Assembly: GCF_023612095.1 (NCBI RefSeq)
Contig: NZ_CP086235.1
Location: forward strand, 2,429,501-2,493,500
DNA: 64,000 nt
Source: Cytobacillus firmus
GTDB taxonomy: Bacteria > Bacillota > Bacilli > Bacillales > Cytobacillaceae
Reading direction: 5' to 3'
In this document: one piece after another, positions 16,952-26,596 of the stretch
How the letters are laid out: the number at the start of each line of letters is the position of its first letter
Position numbering within the stretch: position 1 is the stretch's first letter
The notes under the pieces: generated by a model
Told to the model about the DNA's origin: nothing
Databases searched by the model: none
The model's input: only the letters and a program-made list of their open reading frames with translations
Position numbers and translations under genes: made by a program

Positions 16952-17956
16952 ATGAACGGCAGCAGTATTCCTAAATTGATATCGTCCGAAATGGCCATGC
17001 TCTGGAATACCTATATAGCAGATACAGCAGCAGTCTGCTGTATAAAGCACTATATAAAAACAAATGAAGACCCGGATGTCCTGCCGGTATTGAACTATGC
17101 ATTGACTATCGCAGAGGATCACATAGACGAAATTTCCTCACTCTTTACTGCAGAGGAATTTCCCATACCCGATGGATTCAATGAGCAAGATTTGCACATT
17201 GACGCTCCCAAGTTATTTTCAGACATAACCTATTTAAGATTTATGCATCATTTAGGCAGAACCGGATTGAATGCCTATTCCCTTGCTAAATCAGTTTCTG
17301 CCCGAGAAGACGTTCGCAGCATGTTTAAGAAATACTATGAACAAACCGAAAAACTCTTTGATATGGCAGCTGAGGCTATGCAGGAAAAAGGAATCTTCAT
17401 TCGATCACCCTATATTGAATATCCTAAACAGGTAAAGTATGTATCAGACCATAGCTTCCTTGGCGGGATTGCAGGGAAAAAACGTCAGCTGCTGGCTATC
17501 GAAATTGCCCATCTGGGCACCAATATCGAGTTATCCAATATTGCCAAAACCATGCTTCTAGCATTCAGCCAGGTAGCTAAGGAAAAAATGATAAGCAATT
17601 ATTTCAAAAAAGGCTATGACATGAGCCTGGAGCATGTTGAATATTTTCTCAATGTCTTAAAAAATGACGATGTAGCCTATCCAAGCACATGGGATGGGTC
17701 CATTACAGACTCAACGGTCTCACCTTTTTCGGATAAATTAATGATGTTTCTGATCGCCAGTATAACTGCTGTCGGGGTAATGGACTTTGGAATAGCAATC
17801 GGTGCAAGCATTAGAAAAGATTTGGCTATCCAGTATGCTAAAATGATGATCAAAGTCGGCAGTTTTGCAGACGACGGAGCAAAAATGATGATTGACAACG
17901 GCTGGCTGGAAAATCCCCCTCAATCACTTGATAGAGATGAACTCAGAAAAAAATAG
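16952..17956 (+). CDS. DUF3231 family protein
   Basis: A 334-residue protein with two related ferritin-like helical halves, as in DUF3231 proteins, many of which resemble spore coat protein F. The opening (IPKLISSEMAMLWNTYIADTAAVCCIKHY) is the typical DUF3231 start, repeated in the second half (FLGGIAGKKRQLLAIEIAHLGTNIELSNI). ATG 16952 follows GGTGAGAAT; the upstream ATG at 16937 has no binding site. It may be sporulation-associated, as several relatives are, but no enzymatic role is known. Confidence 0.85.
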   Translation: MNGSSIPKLISSEMAMLWNTYIADTAAVCCIKHYIKTNEDPDVLPVLNYALTIAEDHIDEISSLFTAEEFPIPDGFNEQDLHIDAPKLFSDITYLRFMHHLGRTGLNAYSLAKSVSAREDVRSMFKKYYEQTEKLFDMAAEAMQEKGIFIRSPYIEYPKQVKYVSDHSFLGGIAGKKRQLLAIEIAHLGTNIELSNIAKTMLLAFSQVAKEKMISNYFKKGYDMSLEHVEYFLNVLKNDDVAYPSTWDGSITDSTVSPFSDKLMMFLIASITAVGVMDFGIAIGASIRKDLAIQYAKMMIKVGSFADDGAKMMIDNGWLENPPQSLDRDELRKK

Positions 17957-17957
17957 C

Positions 17958-17995
17958 GGTGAAGCATTCTTTTAAAGGGAATGCTTCATTTTTTA
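17958..17995 (+). terminator. Terminator of the DUF3231 gene
   Basis: Stem TGAAGCATTC / GAATGCTTCA followed by TTTTTTATG. Confidence 0.85.
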
Positions 17996-18060
17996 TGAGT
18001 GCTGCCCAATAATTGGGGTAATAGAATACTAGCTTAAAAAAAAGAAGGAGATGAAACTGA

Positions 18061-18467
18061 ATGCATAAATCGATGCTTGCTTTTACCGCATGCATGATGC
18101 TGACAGCCTGCAGCGCGGGGAAGAGAATAAAGATGAAGCGGCTAAAAAAGACAACAGCAGCCAGGAATACAATGAAGCCACAAACACAGAAGGTGAAAAG
18201 AAGCCACTCTCTATTGCCGAGCTGGATGAACGCATTGACGAGGGTATGAATATTGATACGTACTCTGCCGAAGTGCAGTCATGGGCTGAAAAGGGTCAGC
18301 TGGAAATGGAGGAAACAGTAGTCGTTGAAGATGAAAATACGTCATCAGCAGATATTCTTCAGCTTGCTGATGGATTTTTAGGAGTGGCATATGACGAGAA
18401 AGAAGTTACAGAAGTAAAAATGTTCCAGTCTGCAGAGCATGCAAAAAAATATTTTGAATCACTATAA
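18061..18467 (+). pseudogene. Small lipoprotein, frameshifted
   Basis: Signal peptide with lipobox LTAC (MHKSMLAFTACMMLTACS) in one frame; the acidic mature domain (EENKDEAAKKDNSSQEY through the C-terminal AEHAKKYFESL) continues in another frame. Insertion of one G in the run at 18117-18120 would fuse them into a 135-residue lipoprotein. AAGAAGGAGATGAAACTGA precedes the ATG. No known family; the mature part contains Asp/Glu-rich helices and is probably surface exposed. The clean +1 repair in a homopolymer, with otherwise intact sequence, suggests a sequence error or a very recent mutation. Confidence 0.75.
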
Positions 18468-18473
18468 TGAATA

Positions 18474-18504
18474 GTGGACCTTCCGGACGGAAGGTCCACT
18501 TTCA
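18474..18504. terminator. Bidirectional terminator
   Basis: Stem AGTGGACCTTCCG / CGGAAGGTCCACT between the lipoprotein gene and the convergent truncated hemoglobin gene. Confidence 0.85.
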
Positions 18505-18884
18505 TTCAGGACTGTTTACCATAATTGCTGCAACTTGCATTAATCGATCATAGAAAAGGACAGATGCAGGATTTTGTTCGAGGCCCGTCTCCTGAAAGGC
18601 CTCCTTCATACAGGCCAGCCATCTTTGCGCTCTTAATGGTGTAATTTCAAATGGAAGATGTCTTTGTTTCATGGCAGGCGGGCCAAACTCCTGGCTGTAG
18701 AGAGGCGGCCCCCTAGGAATTGCGTAAGGAACATTCTTTGTTTTCGCTTAATATCCTCAATATCTCCTTCAAAAAGAGGACTTAAAACGGGATCTGCATA
18801 CACACGCGGATAAAACGCCTCAACCAGTTTTTCAATAGTTTCAGTTCCGCCTATTTCTTCAAAGAGTGATTGAAAATTTTGCAC
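18502..18884 (-). pseudogene. Group II truncated hemoglobin (YjbI-like), frameshifted
   Basis: Truncated hemoglobin that binds O2 or NO at a heme. The N-terminal part (IGGTETIEKLVEAFYPRVYADPVLSPLF, then KQRMFLTQFLGG) is in one frame; the rest (PPLYSQEFGPPAMKQRHLPF with the proximal-His region, then RWLACMKEAF and AIMVNSPE) is in another. One missing C in the C-run 18709-18713 accounts for this; repaired length is 127, near the 132 of B. subtilis YjbI. In B. subtilis yjbI sits beside yjbH; here it stands alone. An FNR-like box lies about 65 bp upstream. Confidence 0.85.
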
Positions 18885-18949
18885 GATACTTCACCTGCCT
18901 GTAATTCATATATTTTATTGTCATTATATAGAAGTAATTCTAGCTTAAA

Positions 18950-18965
18950 CGTGACATAAATCACA
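18950..18965 (-). promoter_or_regulatory. FNR/CRP-like box upstream of truncated hemoglobin
   Basis: CGTGACATAAATCACA matches TGTGA-N6-TCACA with one mismatch, 66-81 bp before the hemoglobin start codon. The same motif, perfect, stands before pflB. The divergent aldo/keto reductase start is 120 bp on the other side and could share it. Confidence 0.5.
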
Positions 18966-19087
18966 GTTTAAAATTATTCTTAGACAAACATCCGCTAAAA
19001 CTTTCATTTTTAAGCATAAAATTTTGTTAAAAGAAAAAATTGTGAGAAAATTATCCAGTAATTCAATAGTTAAAATGAGGTGAAAGA

Positions 19088-19915
19088 ATGGAAAATTTAC
19101 ATTCAGCTGTATCATTACATAACGGTGTCAAAATGCCTTGGCTTGGTCTTGGTGTTTTTAAAGTTAAGGACGGGGACGAAGTTGTCCATTCAGTTAAATC
19201 TGCCCTGAAAGCAGGCTATAAAAGCATTGACACGGCCGCGGTCTATGGGAACGAAGAGGGTGTAGGCCAGGCAATTAAGGAAGCAGGCGTACCTCGTGAA
19301 GAATTATTTATTACCACGAAAGTCTGGAATTCTGATCAGGGTTATGACTCAACAATCACTGCATTTGAAACCAGCCTTGAAAAACTTGGTCTCGATTATA
19401 TTGACCTTTACCTGATTCACTGGCCTGTGAGAGGGAAATATAAAGAAACATGGAAAGCACTCGAAACTCTTTATAAAGAGAATAAAGTAAAAGCCATTGG
19501 TGTGAGCAACTTCCAGATTCATCACCTGGAAGATCTCATGAAGGATGCCGAGATAAAGCCGATGGTCAATCAGGTGGAGCTTCATCCTTTACTCAGCCAG
19601 TCTGAGCTTAGAGACTTCTGCAGAAATCAGGAAATTCAGATAGAAGCATGGTCACCGCTTGCACAGGGAGAGCTTCTTGAAAACGCAGCATTGAAGGAAA
19701 TTGCCCAAAAGCACGGCAAATCGGTTGCACAGGTTATCTTAAGATGGGATCTTCAGAACGGAATTGTTACTATTCCAAAGTCAGTAAAAGAACATCGCAT
19801 CATTGAAAATGCCGAGGTATTTGACTTTGAACTTTCTTCAGAAGATATGGACAAAATCAGCAGCTTAAATGAAAACAGACGAGTAGGTCCGGACCCTGAC
19901 AACTTCGATTTTTAA
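19088..19915 (+). CDS. Aldo/keto reductase (YvgN-like)
   Basis: NADPH-dependent aldo/keto reductase of the AKR5 group, 275 residues. The catalytic tetrad is visible: Asp in [15 protein letters not shown] with its Tyr, Lys in TTKVWN and His in LIHWPV. The cofactor-binding motif [22 protein letters not shown] is also present. It is closest to B. subtilis YvgN (glyoxal/methylglyoxal reductase) and 2,5-diketo-D-gluconate reductases; substrate is not resolvable from sequence. TGAGGTGAAAGA precedes the ATG. It ends in its own terminator. Confidence 0.9.
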   Translation: MENLHSAVSLHNGVKMPWLGLGVFKVKDGDEVVHSVKSALKAGYKSIDTAAVYGNEEGVGQAIKEAGVPREELFITTKVWNSDQGYDSTITAFETSLEKLGLDYIDLYLIHWPVRGKYKETWKALETLYKENKVKAIGVSNFQIHHLEDLMKDAEIKPMVNQVELHPLLSQSELRDFCRNQEIQIEAWSPLAQGELLENAALKEIAQKHGKSVAQVILRWDLQNGIVTIPKSVKEHRIIENAEVFDFELSSEDMDKISSLNENRRVGPDPDNFDF

Positions 19916-19927
19916 ATACGGAAAGAA

Positions 19928-19964
19928 ACCGGCAGGCATACATAGCCTGCCGGTTTTCTTTTAC
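19928..19964. terminator. Bidirectional terminator
   Basis: Stem AAACCGGCAGGC / GCCTGCCGGTTT between convergent genes, followed by TCTTTTA. Confidence 0.85.
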
Positions 19965-20161
19965 TCCTCAAAATAATCCCGAAATTCTTCTGTATCCGTT
20001 TCAGTTTTATTCCTGTAGTAAGGATTATCTTCAGTCGAATTTTCCGGATCAAGATTGGTCTTTATGACAAGTGTTGGCCCCGTAGTATGTTTGGCAATCA
20101 TCCGATCATCCAGTTCTTCGAAGTCCGGAAGCTTTTTGCTTCCTGGTTTTATTGGATCCAT
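19961..20161 (-). CDS. Small acidic hypothetical protein
   Basis: A 66-residue protein beginning MDPIKPGSKKLPDFEELDD. ATG 20161 is preferred over an in-frame codon at 20212 because GGGAGGTG lies 5 bases upstream. It is hydrophilic, acidic at the C terminus (ETDTEEFRDYFEE), with no membrane segment. The composition is like small soluble Bacillus proteins of unknown function. No family recognised. Confidence 0.6.
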   Translation of the reverse strand: MDPIKPGSKKLPDFEELDDRMIAKHTTGPTLVIKTNLDPENSTEDNPYYRNKTETDTEEFRDYFEE

Positions 20162-20324
20162 GGCTGCACCTCCCAATTCATAGCGTGCAATGACTAGGTA
20201 CAATTTATTCATTAAATCCCCTTAAATACGAAAGAATGTTTGCACAGGCGGAAAAAAGGATATTAGGAATAAAACAATCTTTGTGTTATATAAACCCACC
20301 CAGGTTTTTGTTGGAGGAAGATAA

Positions 20325-20897
20325 ATGAGTATTTTCGAGAACATTTTAGATATCCTGGAGAAAAAGGGGGCTATTTCTATCCCTTCTCTGCTGGACGAAA
20401 TGAATAGGCCAAGTAATTTTCAGAGAACCGGCGCGAAGCCTGTTGAACTATCACATGTTAAATCAGTCATCAGCAGGAAAAGAGAGCTCTTTCATATTAA
20501 AAATAATATTGTCACGATTGACCCTGATAAAGAACCCATTCTTTTGAGTGTCAGCCTCGGCGGTTATCCCGGGCCATGGTATAAGATTGAAGTGGATTTC
20601 ATCAATGGCCGTTTTGTTTATTTTGAATGGCATTTAAGTAATTTTTCATCAAGAAATGAGCTGCCGAAAGCGTCAGGAAGCATTGAAGAATTTAAAAAAG
20701 AATTATACCGGCTGAAAATTTGGAAGTGGCAGAAGGAATACAAAAACCCAGGGATAGTAATGGATAGTGTGACATGGTCTATAAAACTGGTTACGAAGGA
20801 AAATATTTTTGAGAGTCAGGGGATACAGTCTTTCCCTAATGGCTGGGAAAAGTTTTGCATGGCACTTACGAATCTGACAGGAAAATATATTTGTTAA
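20325..20897 (+). CDS. Hypothetical protein
   Basis: A 190-residue cytosolic protein with no recognised domain. The N-terminal 60 residues (ILDILEKKGAISIPSLLDEMN, then VKSVISRKRELFHI) look like a winged-helix-type fold, where a helix-turn-helix is followed by a positively charged strand. The middle is beta-rich and aromatic (PGPWYKIEVDFINGRFVYFEWHL). A strong GGAGGAAGATAA binding site supports the start. Function cannot be assigned; a DNA-binding role is speculation. Confidence 0.65.
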   Translation: MSIFENILDILEKKGAISIPSLLDEMNRPSNFQRTGAKPVELSHVKSVISRKRELFHIKNNIVTIDPDKEPILLSVSLGGYPGPWYKIEVDFINGRFVYFEWHLSNFSSRNELPKASGSIEEFKKELYRLKIWKWQKEYKNPGIVMDSVTWSIKLVTKENIFESQGIQSFPNGWEKFCMALTNLTGKYIC

Positions 20898-20932
20898 AAA
20901 GCTGCTGCTGAAAAACCGGCTGCAGCTTTTTA
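20896..20932. terminator. Bidirectional terminator
   Basis: Stem AAAAAGCTGC / GCAGCTTTTT between convergent genes. Confidence 0.75.
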
Positions 20933-21238
20933 GTTTTCTGAAACGATCTTCAGGACAAAGCTCTTATCTTTCTCATCAATATACAGGCAATATTCTTCTT
21001 CCTCTGTTATATCCAGCAGCTGCTGAAGTTCTTTGGGAATATGGATGGAGCCATTTTCAGAAATTAGCCTTTTATTGTGGGTTGATTCCAAATTGGCTCT
21101 TTCAATAATAATCTGATCATGATCGAATCGAAGATCAGCCAGTTTACCCGGCAAAAGGCCAAATTGGCTGCGCCACTTGCTCGGAAGAAGAATTTTACCC
21201 GTTTTGTTGAAGTTCTTGCACTTGTACATTGTCATCAT
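20930..21238 (-). CDS. AbrB/SpoVT-like DNA-binding protein
   Basis: A 102-residue protein with an N-terminal swapped-hairpin AbrB-type domain (KTGKILLPSKWRSQFGLLPGKLADLRFDHDQIIIE). The second half (ENGSIHIPKELQQLLDITEEEEYCLYID) looks like a second, degenerate copy of the same fold. A transition-state or antitoxin-like (MazE) regulator is therefore likely; no toxin partner is adjacent. AAGGAGCTGATCAGC precedes the ATG. Target unknown. Confidence 0.7.
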   Translation of the reverse strand: MMTMYKCKNFNKTGKILLPSKWRSQFGLLPGKLADLRFDHDQIIIERANLESTHNKRLISENGSIHIPKELQQLLDITEEEEYCLYIDEKDKSFVLKIVSEN

Positions 21239-21394
21239 GCTGATCAGCTCCTTCTATGCTTGTTAATCTATTACACATATTGGAACTTTCAAAACACGAT
21301 TTTCATGCAATTTCGCAAAAAATTCATTGGCTCCCCTAAAAAGGATGAATAAAATTCCTGTAAATACAAAACCTTTAAAAAAAGGTGGGGTAAG

Positions 21395-21904
21395 ATGAAA
21401 AAGAAGCTATATTTGGTGCTGATAATTCTCCTTTCCTGGCTGACTGTTCCATTTATAGGCAAAAAGGATTTTAAGCGATTTTATCCTGCTGCTCTGTTTA
21501 TGGGGTTTTATGTATTAATAGAAGGGATTATTGCTGAAAAAAACAATTGGTGGACGATTAAGGAAAGATTTCATCCCAAGCTCAGTGGTGAACTGCCATT
21601 AGTTTTAGGACCTTTTTTTGCAGGGTCTATATGGATATTAAAATTCACTTATAGAAAGCCGTTGCTGTATTTACTTTTGAATGCTCTGGTCGATGCCTTT
21701 TTCGCCTATCCTTTTTATACTTGGTTCAAAAAGATCGGAATATGGAAACTTCGGCGCTTTTCACAAATGAAGCTGTTTATGCTGTTTTTGCTGAAGTCAA
21801 TCTTCATGTATGTTTTCCACCTCATCTTTGTGGATAAAAAAACAATATCCAGGTTAGCGAATGGATTTAAAAAAACCTTTATGAACAGGGGAGTGGAGAG
21901 ATGA
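21395..21904 (+). CDS. Multi-pass membrane protein of unknown function
   Basis: A 169-residue protein with about four to five hydrophobic segments (first at residues 4-20; others around 32-48, 68-82, 90-105 and 128-145) and basic loops. AAAAAGGTGGGGTAAG precedes the ATG. It resembles the loosely defined CBO0543-type small membrane proteins of spore formers, but I am not certain. Its stop overlaps the ATG of a tiny acidic protein, so the two are co-translated. Confidence 0.65.
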   Translation: MKKKLYLVLIILLSWLTVPFIGKKDFKRFYPAALFMGFYVLIEGIIAEKNNWWTIKERFHPKLSGELPLVLGPFFAGSIWILKFTYRKPLLYLLLNALVDAFFAYPFYTWFKKIGIWKLRRFSQMKLFMLFLLKSIFMYVFHLIFVDKKTISRLANGFKKTFMNRGVER

Positions 21905-22050
21905 AAATGCAAGAAAGAAAAGACGTTGCCTGTACGGATGATAAGGATATTCTTCATCATTTAATGGAAGAACAAATTGCTTATATCTGTGTGGAAGAAG
22001 AGGAAGAGCGGATGAAGGAAGAAACTATGAATAGTGTCGATGGCGATTAG
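21901..22050 (+). CDS. Tiny acidic protein, coupled to the upstream membrane protein
   Basis: A 49-residue frame whose ATG overlaps the stop of the preceding gene (ATGA), with GGGGAGTGGAGAG as ribosome binding site within the upstream gene. The composition is very acidic (CVEEEEEERMKEETMN). No known family. Operon position and overlap are the main support. Confidence 0.5.
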   Translation: MKMQERKDVACTDDKDILHHLMEEQIAYICVEEEEERMKEETMNSVDGD

Positions 22051-22075
22051 GATACTTCCCGGAAAGAGGTGTATA

Positions 22076-22411
22076 ATGAAGAAATTAATAATCAGTCTTA
22101 TGGTAATGATGTTCATAACCGAATACATTCCCATCTCGACATTCGCCGGAGAAGTGTATGCAGAGAAACCGGAACCAGCCTATGCGAAGTGGGGCAGACT
22201 TGCTATGGAAACAGCAAAAGAGAAATACCCCAGGGCTAAAATCCTTGACTACCTGCATATCGGAAGAGAAAAAAGACAAACCACAGATATCGAAAGGTTT
22301 AAGCTATGGGTAGAGGATGGCGGCAAAGAATTCGGTTTATACATTGATATTGAATTTGATTCAAAAACGGACAGAGTTGTCAGGATCAATATGAGGAAAT
22401 CAGCTAATTAG
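22076..22411 (+). CDS. Secreted DUF3889-type protein (YqzG/YhdC-like)
   Basis: A 111-residue exported protein: basic n-region (MKKLIISLMVMMFITEYIPISTFAGEV), signal cleavage predicted near residue 25-30, then the family core KWGRLAMETAKEKYPRAKILDYLHIG and a C-terminal FDSKTDRVVRINM. This matches the YqzG/YhdC (DUF3889) family of small secreted Bacillus proteins of unknown function. ATG 22076 has GGAAAGAGGTG upstream; the in-frame ATG at 22034 would bury the signal peptide. Confidence 0.8.
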   Translation: MKKLIISLMVMMFITEYIPISTFAGEVYAEKPEPAYAKWGRLAMETAKEKYPRAKILDYLHIGREKRQTTDIERFKLWVEDGGKEFGLYIDIEFDSKTDRVVRINMRKSAN

Positions 22412-22430
22412 CTCACTCAGAAGCAAAGCG

Positions 22431-22463
22431 GGACTTCACCAAGGTGAAGTCCTGTTTCCTTTT
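22431..22463 (+). terminator. Terminator of the DUF3889 gene
   Basis: Perfect stem GGACTTCACC / GGTGAAGTCC, two-base loop, followed by TGTTTCCTTTT. Confidence 0.8.
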
Positions 22464-22518
22464 ATCGCAGTCTAACGGGCAGTAAGACCCCCACTGATTG
22501 AAGTTTCACTTTATCGCA
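22462..22518 (+). repeat. 57-bp short copy of the odhA-odhB structured repeat
   Basis: It carries both ends of the element at 34493-34760: 25 bp identical at the left (TTATCGCAGTCTAACGGG and following) and about 29 bp nearly identical at the right (CCCACTGATTGAAGTTTC and following). All internal hairpins are missing. The octamer TTATCGCA occurs at both of its ends. Confidence 0.75.
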
Positions 22519-23063
22519 ACCTCAAATTTTGAATAACAATCAATCGAGAAGTCTGCATATGGATTATTGCTGCGGAAGGCACAGGTGCTGATGCCGATCT
22601 GTCTGGCAGGCATTAAATCTGTATCCTGGTCGCCAATGGCCAAATCAATATGATATCGCCGGTGAAGATATTCATAGGACTCCGGATGCGGCTTTAAAGA
22701 GAAACCATCAAATTCCGGGCAGATAACTTCTTCAAAATAGGAAGTAAGTTTCCAATGCTCCAGCAGTTCCTCCGTTGATTGCCGGTTACGGTGGGTGACA
22801 AGCACGTTAACATTATTTCGCTCTAATATTCCCCTTACATATGGAAACAATGGCTTTTCATCATGCATAAAAGTGGCTTCCATTTGACGGAAGTCAGCAA
22901 TTTTTTCTGGAGGAACATCAAATTTCTGATAGGCTGTCCCGTTTTTCAGGGGCTTGAGCACTTCGTCAGGATCCAGCTTTTTGCCGGATATGCGAATAAA
23001 AGACTGAACCAAAGTGGGCCAAGTATCCAGAATCGTGCCATCTAAATCCCAGAGAACATTCAT
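22506..23063 (-). CDS. HAD-superfamily phosphatase
   Basis: HAD hydrolase of 185 residues. The nucleophile motif DLDGTILDT is at residues 6-14; motif II is Thr in VLVTHRN; the conserved Lys is in FDGFSLKPHPESYEYL; and motif III is AIGDQDTDLMPARQIG. The arrangement fits the beta-phosphoglucomutase/phosphoglycolate-phosphatase-like class IA; substrate unknown. AAGGAGGAGATTATT precedes the ATG. It lies downstream of and in the same direction as metH, 87 bp away, so read-through from the S-box operon is possible. Its last codons overlap the 57-bp repeat. Confidence 0.85.
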   Translation of the reverse strand: MNVLWDLDGTILDTWPTLVQSFIRISGKKLDPDEVLKPLKNGTAYQKFDVPPEKIADFRQMEATFMHDEKPLFPYVRGILERNNVNVLVTHRNRQSTEELLEHWKLTSYFEEVICPEFDGFSLKPHPESYEYLHRRYHIDLAIGDQDTDLMPARQIGISTCAFRSNNPYADFSIDCYSKFEVAIK

Positions 23064-23150
23064 AATAATCTCCTCCTTGCTATGTATTCATTGTATAGGC
23101 TGTGAGGAGGCAAAGGCAACTACCCGGCCATTTTACCTGCCGGGTATCTA

Positions 23151-26100
23151 TTATCTCAATACATTAAAGTATCTGGCTTCAGGATGGGCAAACACCATTG
23201 CAGATACAGAAGCCTCAGGTTCCATCATGCATTCTTCAGTAAGGTGAACACCAATATCCTCAGGCTGTATAAGCTTAAACAGCTTTTTCTGGTCCTCCAG
23301 ATCAGGGCACGCTGGATAGCCATATGAAAAGCGCTGCCCCTGGTATTTCGCCGCAAAACGGTCCTTCATCGTCATTTCAACCGGATCCGGGAACCCCCAG
23401 CGATCGCGGATCTGGCGATGGATCAGCTCAGCAAGGCCTTCAGCCGTCTCCAAAGCCAGCGACTGCAGGGCATGGCTTTCCAGAAATCTGCCTTCCGCTT
23501 TTAAACTGTCTGCTATACCGCGTATTCCTTTCCCTGCTGTCACAGTGAAGAAGGAAACATAATCCATTTGATCGCTTTCTTTTGATTTAAGGAAATCTGC
23601 CAGACATAAGAATGGCTCTGTTTCCTGGCGTGGAAATTCGAATGTCTCAATGACCGTTTTTTCATCCTTAGCATAAATAATCACCTTATCTCCATCTGAC
23701 TGGGCAGGGAAGAATTGATAAACTGCTTTAGGCTCAATCCAGCTTTTCTCATTTGCTTCAGCAATCAGTTCATCAACCAATGCGTTAATTTTAATGGCTT
23801 TTTCATCTTTTTCCGCAAGCAGCTTTTGCAGGTTTCCTTTTAAGCCAAGGTGATGGCCAATCAGCATCTGCTTGTTAATATACGGCTCAATATGCGAGAG
23901 GGAATAGGCTTTCAGCAAATGCCGTTTTAAATCTTTTGGAACAAATACAGGTACTTGTGTGCTTACTGTTGGTTTAGGCTTTACTGCAACCGCCACTGAT
24001 CCGCGGTCATAAGGAACAGCATTTAGCGCTGCTGCCTGTTTTTGATCCTGCTGGATTCGCAGTTTCTCAGCTTCTTCAGGCTCCTGAAGCTGATTGGCTA
24101 AAGAGAGACCGTTCATAGCATCCTTGGCATACAGCACGAGACCGTCATATTCCTTGGAAATTTTAGTATCCGTAAATTTCCTTGAAAGGGCGGCGCCGCC
24201 AACTAAAATAGGAATATCAATTCCAGCCTGTTTCATGTCGTGTGCCGTTATGACCATCTGCTGTGCAGATTTAACAAGCAGCCCTGAAAGGCCAACCATA
24301 TCCGGATTCTCACGCCTGATGTTTTCAATCAGTTCAGCAGGGGAGACTTTGATTCCCAAATCTATCACTTCATATCCATTATTGCTTAAAATAATATCCA
24401 CAAGATTTTTCCCTATATCATGAACATCGCCTTTAACGGTTGCCAGGATGATTTTCCCCTTGGATGAAGATTGGGCTTCACCTTTTTCCATATGCGGTTC
24501 AAGATAAGCGACAGATGCTTTCATAACCTCGGCGCTCTGCAGAACCTCTGCGACAATCAGCTGATTATCATTGAACAATCTCCCTACTTCCTTCATTCCG
24601 TTCATTAAAGGCCCATTAATGATATCAAGCGGAGCAGGGTATGCCTGGAGAGCAAGTTCGAGATCCGGCAGCAGCCCTTCTTTTGTTCCTTCGAGTATAT
24701 AATAGGCGAGGCGTTCTTCAAGTGTCATATCCGGAAGAACACTTTTGCTTTCTTTCTTCTTATCCCGGTAAAAATCAGTGAAAATGGCAAGTGATTCATC
24801 AGTAGTTTCAAATAGCAGCTTTTCAGCCATTAAAACCTCTTCCTTAGATATGGAAGCAAATCTTTCGAGTTTTTCTGTGTTCACTATCGCATAATCCAGG
24901 CCTGCCTGGGTGCAGTGATAAAGAAATACAGAATTTAAAATTTCCCTGCCGACAGGAGGAAGGCCGAAGGAAACGTTACTGATTCCCAAAATAGTTTGAA
25001 CCTCCGGCAGAGCCTCTTTAATAAGTCTGATTCCATCTACCGTTGCCTTTGCAGACCCGATGTATTGCTCATCCCCTGTCCCGACAGGGAAGACGAGGGG
25101 TCAAAAATAAGATCCTGAGGCGGGATATTATATTTATTTACAAGCAAATCATGAGAACGCTTTGCAATCTCAAGTTTACGTTCAGCCGAAACACCCATTC
25201 CTTCTTCGTCAATCGTTCCGACAACCACTGCAGCACCATAGCGGTGAACAAGAGGGGCAATCGCCTCAAAGCGTTCTTCGCCATCTTCCAGATTAATCGA
25301 ATTTATTATGGCTTTACCCTGTGAATAGGTGAGAGCTTTTTCAATCACTTTTTCATCTGTTGAATCGATCACTAGCGGAACTTTGATTTTTTTCACTAAT
25401 TCCTTGATAAAATTCTCAACATCCTGCATTTCTTCACGGTCAGGATCTGCCAGGCAAATATCAATAACATGGGCACCGCCTTTTACCTGGGCACGGCCTA
25501 TCTCTGCAGCTTCCTCGAACTTTCCTTCTGCAATCAGTCTTTTAAACTTGCGGGAGCCAATTACATTTGTTCGTTCGCCGACCATTATGGGTCTTAAAGT
25601 TGGATCATCATAAATCAGAGGTTCAATTCCGGAAACTTTATGCAGGGAGTTCCCCTCATAATTCCTTGGTTTATAATCTTTAACCGACTCAGCAATTGCC
25701 TGGATATGTTCAGGTGTGGTTCCGCAGCAGCCGCCTACAATATTCAGCCAGCCTTCCTTGGCAAATCCCTCAAGCTTCCTCGCCAGTGATTCGGGAGTTT
25801 CATGATACTGTCCTTCTTCATCAGGCAATCCTGCATTGGGATAGCAGCTGACTGCAGTGGAAGCCAATCCTGATAGAGAACGGATATGGTCCTGCATGAA
25901 TTCGGGACCAGTCGCACAGTTGAGTCCAACTGCCAGAGGCTTCATATGTTCAAGCGAAATATAAAAGGCTTCAATCGATTGGCCTGCAAGGGTTGTGCCC
26001 ATCGGTTCAATTGTCCCGGAAACAATGAGCGGCAGTTTTATTCCCGTCTTTTTTGATGCCTTTTCAATGCCGATAAATCCAGCCTTCACATTCAGCATAT

Positions 26101-26596
26101 CCTGACTGGTTTCGAGGAGAAGAAGATCGGCACCGCCGTCTATTAACCCTCTGGCCTGCTCTTCATAAGCTTCTATCATGTTTTCAAATGTAGAACCGCC
26201 GGTAACACTCAGTGTCTTCGTCGTTGGTCCCATAGCGCCTGCCACATATCTCGGCCATTCAGGAGTAGACATGCGGTCTGCAGCTTCTCTGGCAATTTCA
26301 ACAGCAATTTTATTCAATTCATAAGCTTTTTCTTCCAGATCGTAATCTGCGAGAACAATGCTGGTTGCGCCAAAGGTGTTGGTTTCAATAATGTCTGCGC
26401 CGGCTTTTAAATATTCAAGGTGAATATGTTCAATAACCGATGGAGCTGTAATATTTAAATTCTCGTTGCAGCCTTCATATTCTTCTCCGCCAAAATCATC
26501 TGCTGTAAGATTGGCTCTTTGAAGCATGGTGCCCATTGCTCCGTCCATGATCAGGATCTTCTTTTTTAACTGCTCCTGCAGTGATGGTTTATGCAT
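23151..26596 (-). pseudogene. metH: Cobalamin-dependent methionine synthase, frameshifted
   Basis: Transfers a methyl group from 5-methyltetrahydrofolate to homocysteine via cobalamin. The upstream frame (26596-25037) has the homocysteine/zinc domain ([10 protein letters not shown]) and most of the pterin domain (RTNVIGSRKF, LADPDREEM). The downstream frame holds the rest of the pterin domain, the B12 module with the cobalt-ligand His in DVHDIGKN and the SAM-activation domain. A missing C in the C-run (plus strand G-run 25097-25100) breaks it after LIFDP; restored length is 1148, the usual size. ATG 26596 follows AAGGAGG; it overlaps yitJ by 8 bp. It is the last gene of the S-box operon. Confidence 0.93.
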
